Shown here piece after piece: positions 43,773 to 52,546 of a DNA stretch of 64,000 bases. A model generated the notes under the pieces. That model worked only from the letters and a program-made list of their open reading frames with translations, had not been told where the DNA came from and made no database searches. The translations under genes were made by a program, and so were the position numbers. Source of the stretch: Chloroflexi bacterium HGW-Chloroflexi-6. Its GTDB lineage: Bacteria > Chloroflexota > Anaerolineae > Anaerolineales > Villigracilaceae. The stretch covers positions 1-64,000 of the forward strand of contig PHBU01000006.1 in the NCBI GenBank assembly GCA_002840685.1. Direction: 5' to 3'. Within the stretch, counting starts at the first letter, position 1. Every line of letters begins with the position of its first letter.

Positions 43773-45197
43773 TTACCTCCCGCGCCGCCCCAAAACGGTG
43801 GTGACGGTCCGCAAAATAATGAGAATATCCATCCAAATGGAGCGGTGCTTAATGTAGTACAGATCGTATTCGAGTTTGATCTCGGTGTCTTCGACAGTGG
43901 CGGCATAGCCATAATTGACCTGGGCCCAGCCGGTCAGCCCGGGCTTGACCATCAGCCGGGCGCGATAAAAGGGGATTTGCTTCTGATATTTTTGCACCAG
44001 TTCGGCGCGTTCGGCACGCGGACCAACCATCGCCATTTCACCGCGCAGAACGTTCCAAAACTGGGGAAATTCATCGAGACGGGAACGGCGCAGGAAGTTG
44101 CCAACGCGAGTGACGCGGGGATCGTGTTCTTCAGCAACCTGGGCTTTGCCATCAGCCTCGGCATCCTTGATCATGGTGCGCAGCTTGAGCATTTCAAAAA
44201 TACGCGCGCCCTTCCCGAGCCGGGTCTGGGTATAGAAAATCGGCCAGCCATCATCGAGCATGATCGCGAGGGCCAGGAAAGGCAGCATCATTGCAAAGAT
44301 CAACAAGCCAACCAGGGCAGCAAGGATATCCAAAAAGCGTGAGGCGAGCAGATAAAAACCGCTGGCGCGAGCCTCGTCAACAAAAGAACGAATAACCCAA
44401 TCAGATTCGAGGTGATGAATAGGAACGCGCCCGAGCAGTTCTTCATAAATAGTGCGCATACGGGTCACTTCCACGCCGCGCTCCTGGGTATCAAGCAAAA
44501 CCTGGAAGGTCTGTCCTTTCATTTCACCGGTAACCGACACAATTACGTCTGAAATATTAAGCCCTTCAATCAGTTCGAGCAGACGATCACTGCCGGCAAA
44601 GATACGGAACCCTTCCAGGGATGAACCTATTTTTTCGGGATCGTCATCGATAAATCCGATAAAATTGAAGGGCGGCGGGTTCATGGATTTATACATTTGT
44701 GCCAGGGTGCGTCCGTTCTCGCCTGCCCCAACCACCAGCACCCGCCCCATCAGCCCCTGGGTTGTGTAAAAACGGATATAAATCAAACGCCAAAGTAAAG
44801 TTAATACAAAAGCAAAGACAAGAAAACCAGCCACACCGCGTCGCGGGAGCGAATTTGGCTCCTCAGTGGTGAAAAAGATCAGGGCGTAGCCAACCAATCC
44901 TATGCCAGCAACAAACATCAGCCCGCGCAAGGTTTTGCGCCAGTTGGCCGCGCGATGCAGATCGTACAATTCCACCAGCATTACCAACCAGATGATCGGT
45001 AACAGGTAATACCAGCCCTGCACGCGCTTCTGAAAAAACTCGAAGGAAAAGTCGAGAAAAGGGTCTGCTATCGCCCAAAAATAGACCCCGCCAAAGAAAG
45101 CGATCAGGGCAACGATCAAGTCCCCGGAAAAGATCAGGGCCCTTTGTTCACTCGGTCTCAGACGGAGCAGAGGTTGTTTCAAATTCTCAGTGGCCAT
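43773..45197 (-). CDS. Polyprenyl glycosylphosphotransferase (initiating sugar transferase)
   Basis: A 474-residue membrane enzyme. Five N-terminal helices, a central Rossmann region (VLVVGAGENGRTLAQ), and the C-terminal transferase domain with FEMLKLRTM, NFLRRSRLDEFPQFWNVL, MAMVGPRAE and PGLTGWAQVNYGY. It transfers the first sugar phosphate to undecaprenyl phosphate to begin the repeat unit. It is in the operon between the epimerase and the glycosyltransferase. Confidence 0.95.
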   Translation of the reverse strand: MATENLKQPLLRLRPSEQRALIFSGDLIVALIAFFGGVYFWAIADPFLDFSFEFFQKRVQGWYYLLPIIWLVMLVELYDLHRAANWRKTLRGLMFVAGIGLVGYALIFFTTEEPNSLPRRGVAGFLVFAFVLTLLWRLIYIRFYTTQGLMGRVLVVGAGENGRTLAQMYKSMNPPPFNFIGFIDDDPEKIGSSLEGFRIFAGSDRLLELIEGLNISDVIVSVTGEMKGQTFQVLLDTQERGVEVTRMRTIYEELLGRVPIHHLESDWVIRSFVDEARASGFYLLASRFLDILAALVGLLIFAMMLPFLALAIMLDDGWPIFYTQTRLGKGARIFEMLKLRTMIKDAEADGKAQVAEEHDPRVTRVGNFLRRSRLDEFPQFWNVLRGEMAMVGPRAERAELVQKYQKQIPFYRARLMVKPGLTGWAQVNYGYAATVEDTEIKLEYDLYYIKHRSIWMDILIILRTVTTVLGRRGR

Positions 45198-45198
45198 G

Positions 45199-46197
45199 TC
45201 AGGGTTGTTTTACTCCAAAAAAAATGCTCCACAAAAAGCCAAGCCCCCAAGAAAAGTGCATGGTGGCAATTGCCGAGGGCAAACCTAGCACCAGGGAGAT
45301 TTTATTTACGCGAGTGGCTTTGAACGCACCAGCCGCAAGCAAAATACCGAAATAGGCGCTCAGGATAAAAGCCAACAACCAGCCAAACAAGGGCAGGAAA
45401 GCAGCCAAAACCAGAGAGACCAGCACAGTCAGCACGAAAAGCGGCGGCAAGGCCTGCCGCCAGCGAAGGGTCGCAGGGTAGCGCTTCAGCATCTGCCACT
45501 TCCACAAGCCATAGCGCCAGTACTGACGCGCCAATGCGCCCAAGGTAGCCCGGGCGTAATAAACGGACCGTATCTGCGGATTAAGCCAGACCCGCCCGCC
45601 ACTCTGACGCACGCGCGCGTTAAACTCATAATCCTCGTTGGTCAGCAGAGATTCATCAAACTTGCCGATTTTATCAAGTAAAACACGCCGGAACGCCCCA
45701 AACGGAACGGTATCGACATAAGCTGCCTGCCTGGCATGGCGATAAAGCGCATCGCCCACCCCAAGCGGGTGCGCCGCTGCAACGGCAATCGCCGCCGCCA
45801 GCCAGCCATCCGCACCGGGTTGTATCTCCCAAACCCCGCCGACATTCTCAGCCTGATCAGCCAGCAGCGCCTCGACCGATTTCTCGACATATTCGGGGTA
45901 CGGCGCAGAGTGCGCATCGAGGCGGACAATGATCTCGCCCGTTGAAGCTTCAATCGCGCGGTTAAGCGCCGCCGGAATGGTCTGGGCGCGGTTATCCACC
46001 ACCCTGATCGCCAATTGCGGATGTTCGCGCTCGAAATCAGCAATGACCCGGCGCGTACCATCCTGGGAGGCGCCATCCGCGATCGTCACATCCATTTGCT
46101 GCAATGGATAAGTCTGCGCGAAAAGCGCATCCAATAAATTGCGGATGCGTTTTTCCTCGTTATAACAGGGAACAATCAGCGAAACAGTGGGGAGCAT
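45199..46197 (-). CDS. Family 2 glycosyltransferase
   Basis: A 332-residue GT-A enzyme: SLIVPCYNEEKRI at the N-terminus, IADGASQDGT, and the metal-binding RLDAHSAPYPEY motif. The C-terminal 100 residues have several hydrophobic helices. It is similar in layout to ExoA, which extends lipid-linked exopolysaccharide units. It is preceded by the histidine kinase with no gap and followed by the initiating transferase with a one-base gap, so the genes are cotranscribed. Confidence 0.93.
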   Translation of the reverse strand: MLPTVSLIVPCYNEEKRIRNLLDALFAQTYPLQQMDVTIADGASQDGTRRVIADFEREHPQLAIRVVDNRAQTIPAALNRAIEASTGEIIVRLDAHSAPYPEYVEKSVEALLADQAENVGGVWEIQPGADGWLAAAIAVAAAHPLGVGDALYRHARQAAYVDTVPFGAFRRVLLDKIGKFDESLLTNEDYEFNARVRQSGGRVWLNPQIRSVYYARATLGALARQYWRYGLWKWQMLKRYPATLRWRQALPPLFVLTVLVSLVLAAFLPLFGWLLAFILSAYFGILLAAGAFKATRVNKISLVLGLPSAIATMHFSWGLGFLWSIFFGVKQP

Positions 46198-47613
46198 TTA
46201 TCTTTTCTTGTACACAAGGGTAGAAGCGTCGGGTGAAACAAGCGGCAGCGAAACAAAAAAGACACTTCCCTGCCCCGGTGAACTCTGAACGCTTATTTTA
46301 CCACCATGCGCCCGCACGATTTCAGTCGCAATCGCCAGGCCCAATCCGGCACCGTGTTGCTCGCCGCCACGGCGCGAAGCGTCTGCCTGGTAAAAACGCT
46401 CAAAAATGTGTGGCAAAGCGCGAGGCTCAATGCCTGCCCCGCTGTCAGAAACTTCAATTTCCAGCCACGCCCCGGCCACTTTCGCGCTCAAACCAACCTG
46501 CCCACCGGCAGGCGTAAACTTGAGCGCATTCTCGATCAAATTTGTAAAAACCTGCGCCAGCCGATCGCCATCGCCCGGGATGGGCGGCAAACTCGAGCCT
46601 GAGAAGGAAAGTCTGACCTCCCTGCGTCCGGCCAAAGGCGCAAACTTTTCAAGCATGCTCTGCAACAAAGCCGAAATATCAACCACGCCGCGCTTTAAGT
46701 CCAGCGTCCCGGCATCCAGCCGCGCCAGGTCGAGCAAGTCGAGCACCATGCGGTGCATCCGCCCGGCCTCATCGTAAATAATCTGGGCGGCAGAACGTTG
46801 GGCGGCGGGAGTGTCCGCCGTGCCATCCAGAATCGCCTGAGCGAAACCCTGGACCGAGGTCAACGGCGTTTTCAACTCGTGAGAAACATTGGCAACAAAA
46901 TCTTTTTGAGACTGTTGACTGGACTGGACCCGGGCCGTCATCCGATTGTAGGCATTGAGCAACTCCCGCACTTCCTGCGGCCCCTCAAGCGGAAGCGGCT
47001 CCGCACCCGACGCCGGGAACTGACCAGCAGCAGTGACCAACCTCTGGAGCGGGTCTGCCACCCAGCGCGCCACGCCAAAAGCAAGGATCAGCGCCAAAAA
47101 CAGCGCAGCCAACCCACCTAGCAAAATCGGCGGCAGGAATTCGTCGGTCAAAACCGAAACCGCCGAAACGGTTGGGCGAGGAACCGCCGCGACCAGGTAA
47201 TTGCCGTCTGGCAGCCTGCGCGCCAGCGAAAACCAACGCTGACCATCGGCATCTTCAACGATCTGGGTCAGGCGCGCCACCCGCACCAAACGGGAATGCA
47301 GCAATGCGGGGCTTTTTCCCTGGCGCGAGTCAACCAACAAATTGCGCTGAGGGTCGAGCAGCAAGATTCGAACATCAAAAAGTTCATCCTGCTCGCCAAA
47401 AATCTTCTGCAAACGGGCAGGCGGCAGGCTCGACCAGCCGTCACTGCGATTCGACAGCACAGTGAGCACCAAATTAAGCTGGATGGAGATCTGGCGATAG
47501 GCCGGGGGGTTGCGCAGCAGATAGAAAAAGAAAACAACCGTGATCGCCAGCAATGCTGTGGCAATCATCAGGGCATAGCTCAACCATAAGCGCGAACGCA
47601 GGGATGAAAACAT
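46198..47613 (-). CDS. Sensor histidine kinase
   Basis: A 471-residue membrane kinase with two helices (about 13-33 and 160-182) around an extracytoplasmic sensor region, a HAMP domain, then the H-box VANVSHELKTP (His245), the N-box NLIENALKFTP, and GAGIEP and GAGLGLAI in the ATPase domain. With the response regulator upstream it forms a two-component system. The direct adjacency to the polysaccharide operon suggests, but does not prove, that it regulates the cell surface. Confidence 0.95.
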   Translation of the reverse strand: MFSSLRSRLWLSYALMIATALLAITVVFFFYLLRNPPAYRQISIQLNLVLTVLSNRSDGWSSLPPARLQKIFGEQDELFDVRILLLDPQRNLLVDSRQGKSPALLHSRLVRVARLTQIVEDADGQRWFSLARRLPDGNYLVAAVPRPTVSAVSVLTDEFLPPILLGGLAALFLALILAFGVARWVADPLQRLVTAAGQFPASGAEPLPLEGPQEVRELLNAYNRMTARVQSSQQSQKDFVANVSHELKTPLTSVQGFAQAILDGTADTPAAQRSAAQIIYDEAGRMHRMVLDLLDLARLDAGTLDLKRGVVDISALLQSMLEKFAPLAGRREVRLSFSGSSLPPIPGDGDRLAQVFTNLIENALKFTPAGGQVGLSAKVAGAWLEIEVSDSGAGIEPRALPHIFERFYQADASRRGGEQHGAGLGLAIATEIVRAHGGKISVQSSPGQGSVFFVSLPLVSPDASTLVYKKR

Positions 47614-47640
47614 CTAGGGCGATTCTCCTGCCAAGAGCGG

Positions 47641-48324
47641 CTACACGACAAGTTTGTAGCCGATACCGGTCACAGTCTCTATTTTGACCTGGCTGGCGGC
47701 GATTTTACGACGCAATTGGGCAATGTGCACATCGACGGTGCGGGTTTGGCCGTAAAAGTCAAAGCCCCAGGCTTTTTCGAGAAGTTTTTCGCGAGTCAGC
47801 ACCAGCCCGCGGTTTTGCGCCAGGAGGTGGAGCAGCTCAAATTCCTGGGTACGCAGCTCCACAGGAAGCCCGTTCACGGTCACCTCGCGGCGGGCGGGGT
47901 CAATCAGCAGATCAGCCAAACGCAAAGGAGCGGAATCGGGAGTCCCAAGCTGATCCGCCCGCCGCAGGATCGACCTGACTCGCGCCACCAGTTCGCGCGG
48001 ATTGAAAGGTTTGGTCAGGTAATCGTCCGCGCCCAGTTCAAGGCCCAATATCTTGTCTATATCTTCATCGCGCGCGGTGAGCATGATAATCGGAACCTGG
48101 TTGTTCGCCGCGCGCAGGCGGCGGCAGATCTCGAAACCATCCAACCCCGGCAACATGACATCCAAAACCATCAGGGCAGGCTTGATGTGACCCACAGCTT
48201 CAAAAGCCTGGGCGCCATCACCCAGGGTCTGAATTTGAAAGCCCTCGCGTTCAAGGTACATGCGCGAGAGCTGAAGGATGGATGGTTCATCGTCGACCAG
48301 CAGGATGGTTGCGGCGGTCATCAA
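47641..48324 (-). CDS. OmpR-type response regulator
   Basis: A 227-residue regulator. The receiver domain has the acidic pair DDE at 11-13, the phosphoacceptor Asp55 in LDVMLPG, and the K in TKPF. The C-terminal winged helix contains ELRTQEFELLHLLAQN and RTVDVHIAQLRRKI. It pairs with the kinase 27 bases downstream. Confidence 0.96.
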   Translation of the reverse strand: MMTAATILLVDDEPSILQLSRMYLEREGFQIQTLGDGAQAFEAVGHIKPALMVLDVMLPGLDGFEICRRLRAANNQVPIIMLTARDEDIDKILGLELGADDYLTKPFNPRELVARVRSILRRADQLGTPDSAPLRLADLLIDPARREVTVNGLPVELRTQEFELLHLLAQNRGLVLTREKLLEKAWGFDFYGQTRTVDVHIAQLRRKIAASQVKIETVTGIGYKLVV

Positions 48325-48327
48325 AAC

Positions 48328-48711
48328 CTAGCGTTTCAAAGCAGTAGCTTCAATCTCAACCTGGGCATTCTTCGGCAGCCCGAGAACGGCAATGGTGGAG
48401 CGGGCCGGCGGGTTGGCCGGGAAAAATTCAGCGTAGATGGCGTTCATCTTAGGGAAATCGGCCATATCGCGCAGGAAGACAGTGGTTTTGACAACCAGAT
48501 CCAGCCCGGAGCCGGCCGCTTCGAGTACATTTTTTAGATTGGTCAGCACCTGACGGGTCTGGGATTCGACATCGGCCGCGGCCAGTTCGTTGGTGGCCGG
48601 GTCGATGCCGGTCTGGCCAGAGCAGAAGACAAGCTGATCGGTTTGGATGGCCGCCGAATACGGGCCAAGCGCCTTGGGGGCTTTTTCGGTTGCGATTACG
48701 GTACGGGTCAT
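48328..48711 (-). CDS. ridA: RidA-family reactive enamine/imine deaminase
   Basis: A 127-residue protein from ATG 48711, chosen for the AGGAG upstream; the frame extends further without support. PYSAAIQ, FCSGQTGIDP, and the catalytic Arg in PPARSTIAVLGLP are RidA signatures. It hydrolyses reactive enamines made by PLP enzymes. It precedes the response regulator by 3 bases, so it may be in the same transcript. Confidence 0.95.
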   Translation of the reverse strand: MTRTVIATEKAPKALGPYSAAIQTDQLVFCSGQTGIDPATNELAAADVESQTRQVLTNLKNVLEAAGSGLDLVVKTTVFLRDMADFPKMNAIYAEFFPANPPARSTIAVLGLPKNAQVEIEATALKR

Positions 48712-48782
48712 GGGAATCTTCTCCTGTTTGAGATGTTTCGATTTTACTGCAAAGCGCCCAAACAACCCCTTCCAATTCAGTC

Positions 48783-48828
48783 AGCCCTCACCCTGGTTGC
48801 CGTCATACTTCAGGGTGAGGGCTTTTTT
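48783..48828 (+). terminator. Hairpin with T-tract pointing to the plus strand
   Basis: A perfect 13-bp stem (48783-48795 with 48811-48823) followed by six T in the plus direction (48823-48828). Genes on both sides are on the minus strand, so it would end antisense transcription, or it may be a structural element. Confidence 0.6.
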
Positions 48829-48834
48829 ATCTGC

Positions 48835-49359
48835 CTATTTCTTCAGGCCAGCCTGGAACAGATCCCACAAGGCATGCTGCAGGGCTTCGCGCTCATCATG
48901 GATATCGTCGCGCACTTGATCGAGCAGCTTGTGGATTTTTTCCACAGTTTCAGCGGCGGCTTCGATGTCGGCGGCTTTGCCATCAGCGTCAAAACCGGCG
49001 TGAGCATCGATCAGGTCACCCGCCTGGTCATAGAGCGGCTGCACACCTTCGACAGCTTTTTCGAGGCTGTCCAAAGCAGCCTGGGCGGCGCTGGTATCGA
49101 GATCGTTTTCGGCGGCCCGATCAATGATCTCCTGGGCTTTTTCGAGCAGGTCGGCCGATTTTTCAAAGGCTTTGCCCTGACCATCATAGCGGCGCTGCTC
49201 AAGCTTGAACCTGCGCTCGACAACTTGCGCCCCGCGCCGCTCAGGAGGCTGTTGATCTTGATTCAAGCCCGCAGCAAAAGCCGTTTGGGTGGGCAGGGCT
49301 GCGGCAAAGAGCGCCATCAGCACCAGGACAGAAATCAGTTTAAAAAGTTTATTGTTCAT
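48835..49359 (-). CDS. Secreted helical hypothetical protein
   Basis: A 174-residue protein with a signal peptide ending near QTAFA (about 1-29) and then long amphipathic helices rich in Glu, Lys, Ala and Gln (from about 45 to 170), consistent with a coiled-coil bundle. No enzymatic motif is visible. It may be a periplasmic or extracellular structural or chaperone protein. It is isolated from its neighbours by 123 bases and a hairpin. The function is unknown. Confidence 0.75.
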   Translation of the reverse strand: MNNKLFKLISVLVLMALFAAALPTQTAFAAGLNQDQQPPERRGAQVVERRFKLEQRRYDGQGKAFEKSADLLEKAQEIIDRAAENDLDTSAAQAALDSLEKAVEGVQPLYDQAGDLIDAHAGFDADGKAADIEAAAETVEKIHKLLDQVRDDIHDEREALQHALWDLFQAGLKK

Positions 49360-49534
49360 GTTTTCTCCTTTTGTTTGAATGAACTACTGCTATTTTAGGA
49401 GGCAGGTGTTACCTCAGTATGTGCGGCTTGTAAAATCCCTGTAAATTTTCAGTTCGCGCGTGCTGCTATAAGGCAAAAACGCCAACACCATGCATCCTTG
49501 ACGTAAGGTATACTTGGGATACAATTAATCGGCC

Positions 49535-49618
49535 GGGGCGATGGCGGAATCGGCAGACGCAGCGGACTTAAAATCCGCCGATAGAGATATCGTGAGGGTT
49601 CGACCCCCTCTCGCCCCA
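49535..49618 (+). tRNA. tRNA-Leu (anticodon TAA)
   Basis: An 84-nucleotide tRNA. The acceptor stem is GGGGCGA with TCGCCCC (49535-49541 and 49611-49617) and the discriminator is A49618. The anticodon loop CTTAAAA gives TAA, the variable arm is long (GATA with TATC), and the T-arm reads GAGGG TTCGACC CCCTC. CCA is not encoded. It lies before the dGTPase gene. Confidence 0.95.
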
Positions 49619-49682
49619 CACAAATACCACTCTAGCGGGGACTCTTTGAGCCCCCGCTGCCTGTCTCAAAAAGAGAGCACCT

Positions 49683-50834
49683 ATGTATTTTGACCGTCTG
49701 ACGTTGGAACAGTTGGAAAACCAGGCCCTGGCTCCCTACGGGATGCGCAGCATGGATACCAAAGGCCGCGCCTATCTGGATGGTGAACCGGAATACCGCA
49801 CATCCTTCCAGCGTGACCGTGACCGCATCCTGCATACGACTGCCTTCCGCCGACTGGAATATAAGACCCAGGTTTTTATCAACTACGAAGGCGACTACTT
49901 CCGCACTCGGTTAACACACACCCTTGAAGTTGCCCAGATCGGCCGCACTCTGGCGCGGGCCCTGGGCGGCAACGAAGACCTGGTCGAGGCGATCTGCCTG
50001 GCGCACGACCTGGGCCACTCCCCTTTCGGTCATTCCGGCGAAATCGCCCTGAACCGCCTGATGAAAGATTTTGGCGGATTCGATCACAACAAACAATCGT
50101 TCCGGATCGTGACCAAGCTCGAACAGCGCTACCCGGAATTTCCCGGCCTGAACCTGTCCTGGGAAGTGCGCGAGGGCATTGTCAAGCACGAATCAGAGTA
50201 TGATATCTCAGACGCGCGCGACTTCAACCCCGACCTGCGCGGCAACCTAGAGACCCAGATCGCCAACGTGGCCGATGAACTGGCCTACACGACCCACGAC
50301 CTGGACGATGGGTTGCGCTCTGGCATGATTACCCCGCCCATGCTGGAAGGGATCGCGCTCTGGGAGATCCTGGCCGAATCGTTCAAATGGCGCGGTCCGC
50401 AACTGGAAGAGATGGAACGTCACCGCATGATCCGCCAACTGGTGGGAATGCTCGTAACCGACATGACCCAGTCCACCGATATCCGCCTGAAAGAAAGCGG
50501 CGCAAAATCGGCGGTGGAAGTACAAAAACTAAACTATAACGTGATCGGTTATAGCGAAGAGATGCGCCGTCGCAACCGCGAACTGAAAGATTTTCTTTAC
50601 AACAAGTTGTACCGGCACTACCGCGTGGTGCGCATGGCAGTCAAAGCCGAGCGAATTATCAGCGAACTCTTCGAGGCGTATTGCTCAGAGCCAGCCATTT
50701 TGCCAGATCATGTGCAAAAGAACATCTCCATTCGAGGCTTGGAACGCACTATTTGCGATCATATTGCCGGCATGACCGACCGTTATGCCGTCGAAGAACA
50801 CAAACGATTGTTCGATCCATTTCTCAAACCATAA
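49683..50834 (+). CDS. dgt: Deoxyguanosinetriphosphate triphosphohydrolase-like protein
   Basis: A 383-residue HD-domain phosphohydrolase. RTSFQRDRDRILHTTAFRRL at the N-terminus, RLTHTLEVAQIGRTLARALG with the first metal His, and LAHDLGHSPFGHSGE with the HD pair are conserved in dGTPases. It converts dNTP to nucleoside and triphosphate, controlling dNTP pools. It follows the tRNA on the plus strand. Confidence 0.95.
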   Translation: MYFDRLTLEQLENQALAPYGMRSMDTKGRAYLDGEPEYRTSFQRDRDRILHTTAFRRLEYKTQVFINYEGDYFRTRLTHTLEVAQIGRTLARALGGNEDLVEAICLAHDLGHSPFGHSGEIALNRLMKDFGGFDHNKQSFRIVTKLEQRYPEFPGLNLSWEVREGIVKHESEYDISDARDFNPDLRGNLETQIANVADELAYTTHDLDDGLRSGMITPPMLEGIALWEILAESFKWRGPQLEEMERHRMIRQLVGMLVTDMTQSTDIRLKESGAKSAVEVQKLNYNVIGYSEEMRRRNRELKDFLYNKLYRHYRVVRMAVKAERIISELFEAYCSEPAILPDHVQKNISIRGLERTICDHIAGMTDRYAVEEHKRLFDPFLKP

Positions 50835-50914
50835 TCTGTTGACAGGATGAAAGTAGAAGGTTGCAGGCCCGACTTTCACCTGCGACCTTCAATGTTTTCT
50901 ACAGGAGCCATACA

Positions 50915-51388
50915 ATGACCCAACCCGGACCTACCTACCTGACCGCCGAAGGCGCCGCGCGCCTCAAAGAAGAACTGATCGACCTGAAAGGTCCGCAGCG
51001 TGAAGCCCTGGCCAACCGTTTACGCGACGCCATCCAGATGGGTGACCTCTCTGAAAACGCAGATTACCACAAAGCCAAAGAAGACCAGGCATTTCTCGAG
51101 GGGCGCATCCAGGAATTGGATCATATCCTGGGAAACGCCATCATCGTCGAGGACAGCAAGGTCAAGCGTGAGATCGTTTTCATTGGCGCCACGGTCACCA
51201 TCCAGGAAGATAATTTCGACCCGGAAGTCTACTACCTTGTTGGCGCAAAAGAAGCCGATCCGCGCAATGGCAAGATCTCACACGAATCGCCAATCGGCCG
51301 CGCCTTGATGGATCACAAAGTCGGCGATGTGGTTGATGCGGAAACACCCGGCGGAAAAATTCAGCTAAAGATCCTAAAAATCGAGTAG
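50915..51388 (+). CDS. greA: Transcription elongation factor GreA
   Basis: A 157-residue GreA from ATG 50915, with an AGGAG site upstream. The N-terminal coiled coil has DLSENADYHKAKEDQ, containing the acidic tip residues that drive RNA cleavage in stalled polymerase. The C-terminal FKBP-like domain has VGAKEADP and SPIGRALMDHKVGD. A clear terminator follows. Confidence 0.97.
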   Translation: MTQPGPTYLTAEGAARLKEELIDLKGPQREALANRLRDAIQMGDLSENADYHKAKEDQAFLEGRIQELDHILGNAIIVEDSKVKREIVFIGATVTIQEDNFDPEVYYLVGAKEADPRNGKISHESPIGRALMDHKVGDVVDAETPGGKIQLKILKIE

Positions 51389-51410
51389 TTTCAATCCCCA
51401 ATCTGATAAA

Positions 51411-51443
51411 AAAATACCCCGGCAAAAAAGCCGGGGTATTTTT
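51411..51443. terminator. Bidirectional terminator after greA
   Basis: A 13-bp stem (51411-51423 with 51430-51442) and a 6-base A loop, followed by T residues. It separates greA from the convergent membrane protein gene at 51459. Confidence 0.9.
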
Positions 51444-51458
51444 GTCTGTACAAAGGCC

Positions 51459-52454
51459 TTACTTTGACCAGATCGCCAGTTCAAGGGTGATACGGTCGAA
51501 ATAGCTATTGGAAGGCAGGGCGCCTTGACCGAATTGAGAGTCAACAACCGTCACCACCATTTGCAGAGTCTGGGTTTCAAGCATCATCTGCTTGTGAGGC
51601 TCAACCAAGAACATCTCGCCCTTCGACTCAAGTTTGGTGCGGAAGCTGGGGTCATTGAAGGCGTGCGGGCTCATCAAAACCTTGGTCACCGTTTGGATGT
51701 CGTTCTTGTCGAACATCCAAACTTCAAAAGCGGTCACCTTTTTGGGGTCGCCGACACCGATCGTTTCCGAAATCCCCACACCACACTCGCCAAGGAATTC
51801 ACCCGCCTGCGAATCGATGCTGAACGAGTCATCAAAAAGATCATCACCCAAAACGTAGGTGGTAACATACTGGGCAACCGGCGGAGTCGAAGCAACAGCA
51901 GAATAATCCGTTTTCTCAACGGAGCGGCTCATATCAGCAGCCTGCTGAGCAGCAGTCAGCGGCGCGCCAGAACGGCGTGTACCACCCCGAAAGAGGTAGA
52001 AGCCGGCACCCAAACCAACCAGCAAAAGCGCGATCACCGCGCCCCACAACAGTGCGGTGCCAAGCGAAAAACCTGGCGTTGTCGGGGTAGGCGCATCGCC
52101 AGTTGGTTTCATTACGCCGGCATCGGTCATCTGGGTCTCAAAGATTTGGAGCAGGACCGGGTCAACCTTGCCCGGGTTTGCTTTCAAATCCTGAAAGGTT
52201 TGAAAAGCAAAAGCACCCAAATCATTGTAGCGTTTGGTCGCCAAGGTGAGATCGCCATTGACCCGGAAAGAATCAACCGTCATGCTCATATATTCCATGC
52301 GCAAATCAGCGCGCAGGTTATCAACAGGTTGGTCAATCCATGTCACAGCAAATGGATACCAGGCCAAAAGCAAGCCCAGTAACAAACCAACAGCGAAAGT
52401 AATAATGGCAGCGATTGCCGGGCGTTCCTTGAAAAAGTTCAAAATGGGTTCCAT
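51459..52454 (-). CDS. Conserved hypothetical membrane protein
   Basis: A 331-residue protein with an N-terminal helix (about 12-34), a region of about 90 extracytoplasmic residues, a Pro-rich joint, a second helix (about 132-155), and a cytoplasmic C-terminal domain of about 140 residues beginning after VEKTDYS. The latter has VTAFEVWMFDKNDIQTV and ends in LELAIWSK. I know this general form from other Anaerolineae genomes but not its function. It is followed by the greA terminator and precedes nothing on the same strand. Confidence 0.7.
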   Translation of the reverse strand: MEPILNFFKERPAIAAIITFAVGLLLGLLLAWYPFAVTWIDQPVDNLRADLRMEYMSMTVDSFRVNGDLTLATKRYNDLGAFAFQTFQDLKANPGKVDPVLLQIFETQMTDAGVMKPTGDAPTPTTPGFSLGTALLWGAVIALLLVGLGAGFYLFRGGTRRSGAPLTAAQQAADMSRSVEKTDYSAVASTPPVAQYVTTYVLGDDLFDDSFSIDSQAGEFLGECGVGISETIGVGDPKKVTAFEVWMFDKNDIQTVTKVLMSPHAFNDPSFRTKLESKGEMFLVEPHKQMMLETQTLQMVVTVVDSQFGQGALPSNSYFDRITLELAIWSK

Positions 52455-52546
52455 AACGCTCCTTTCAATTTGGAACGAACATATTATCTATTATACAAGA
52501 AAACGCCCATAAGTTGACGAATTTGTCAATAAATGGGCGATTCTGC

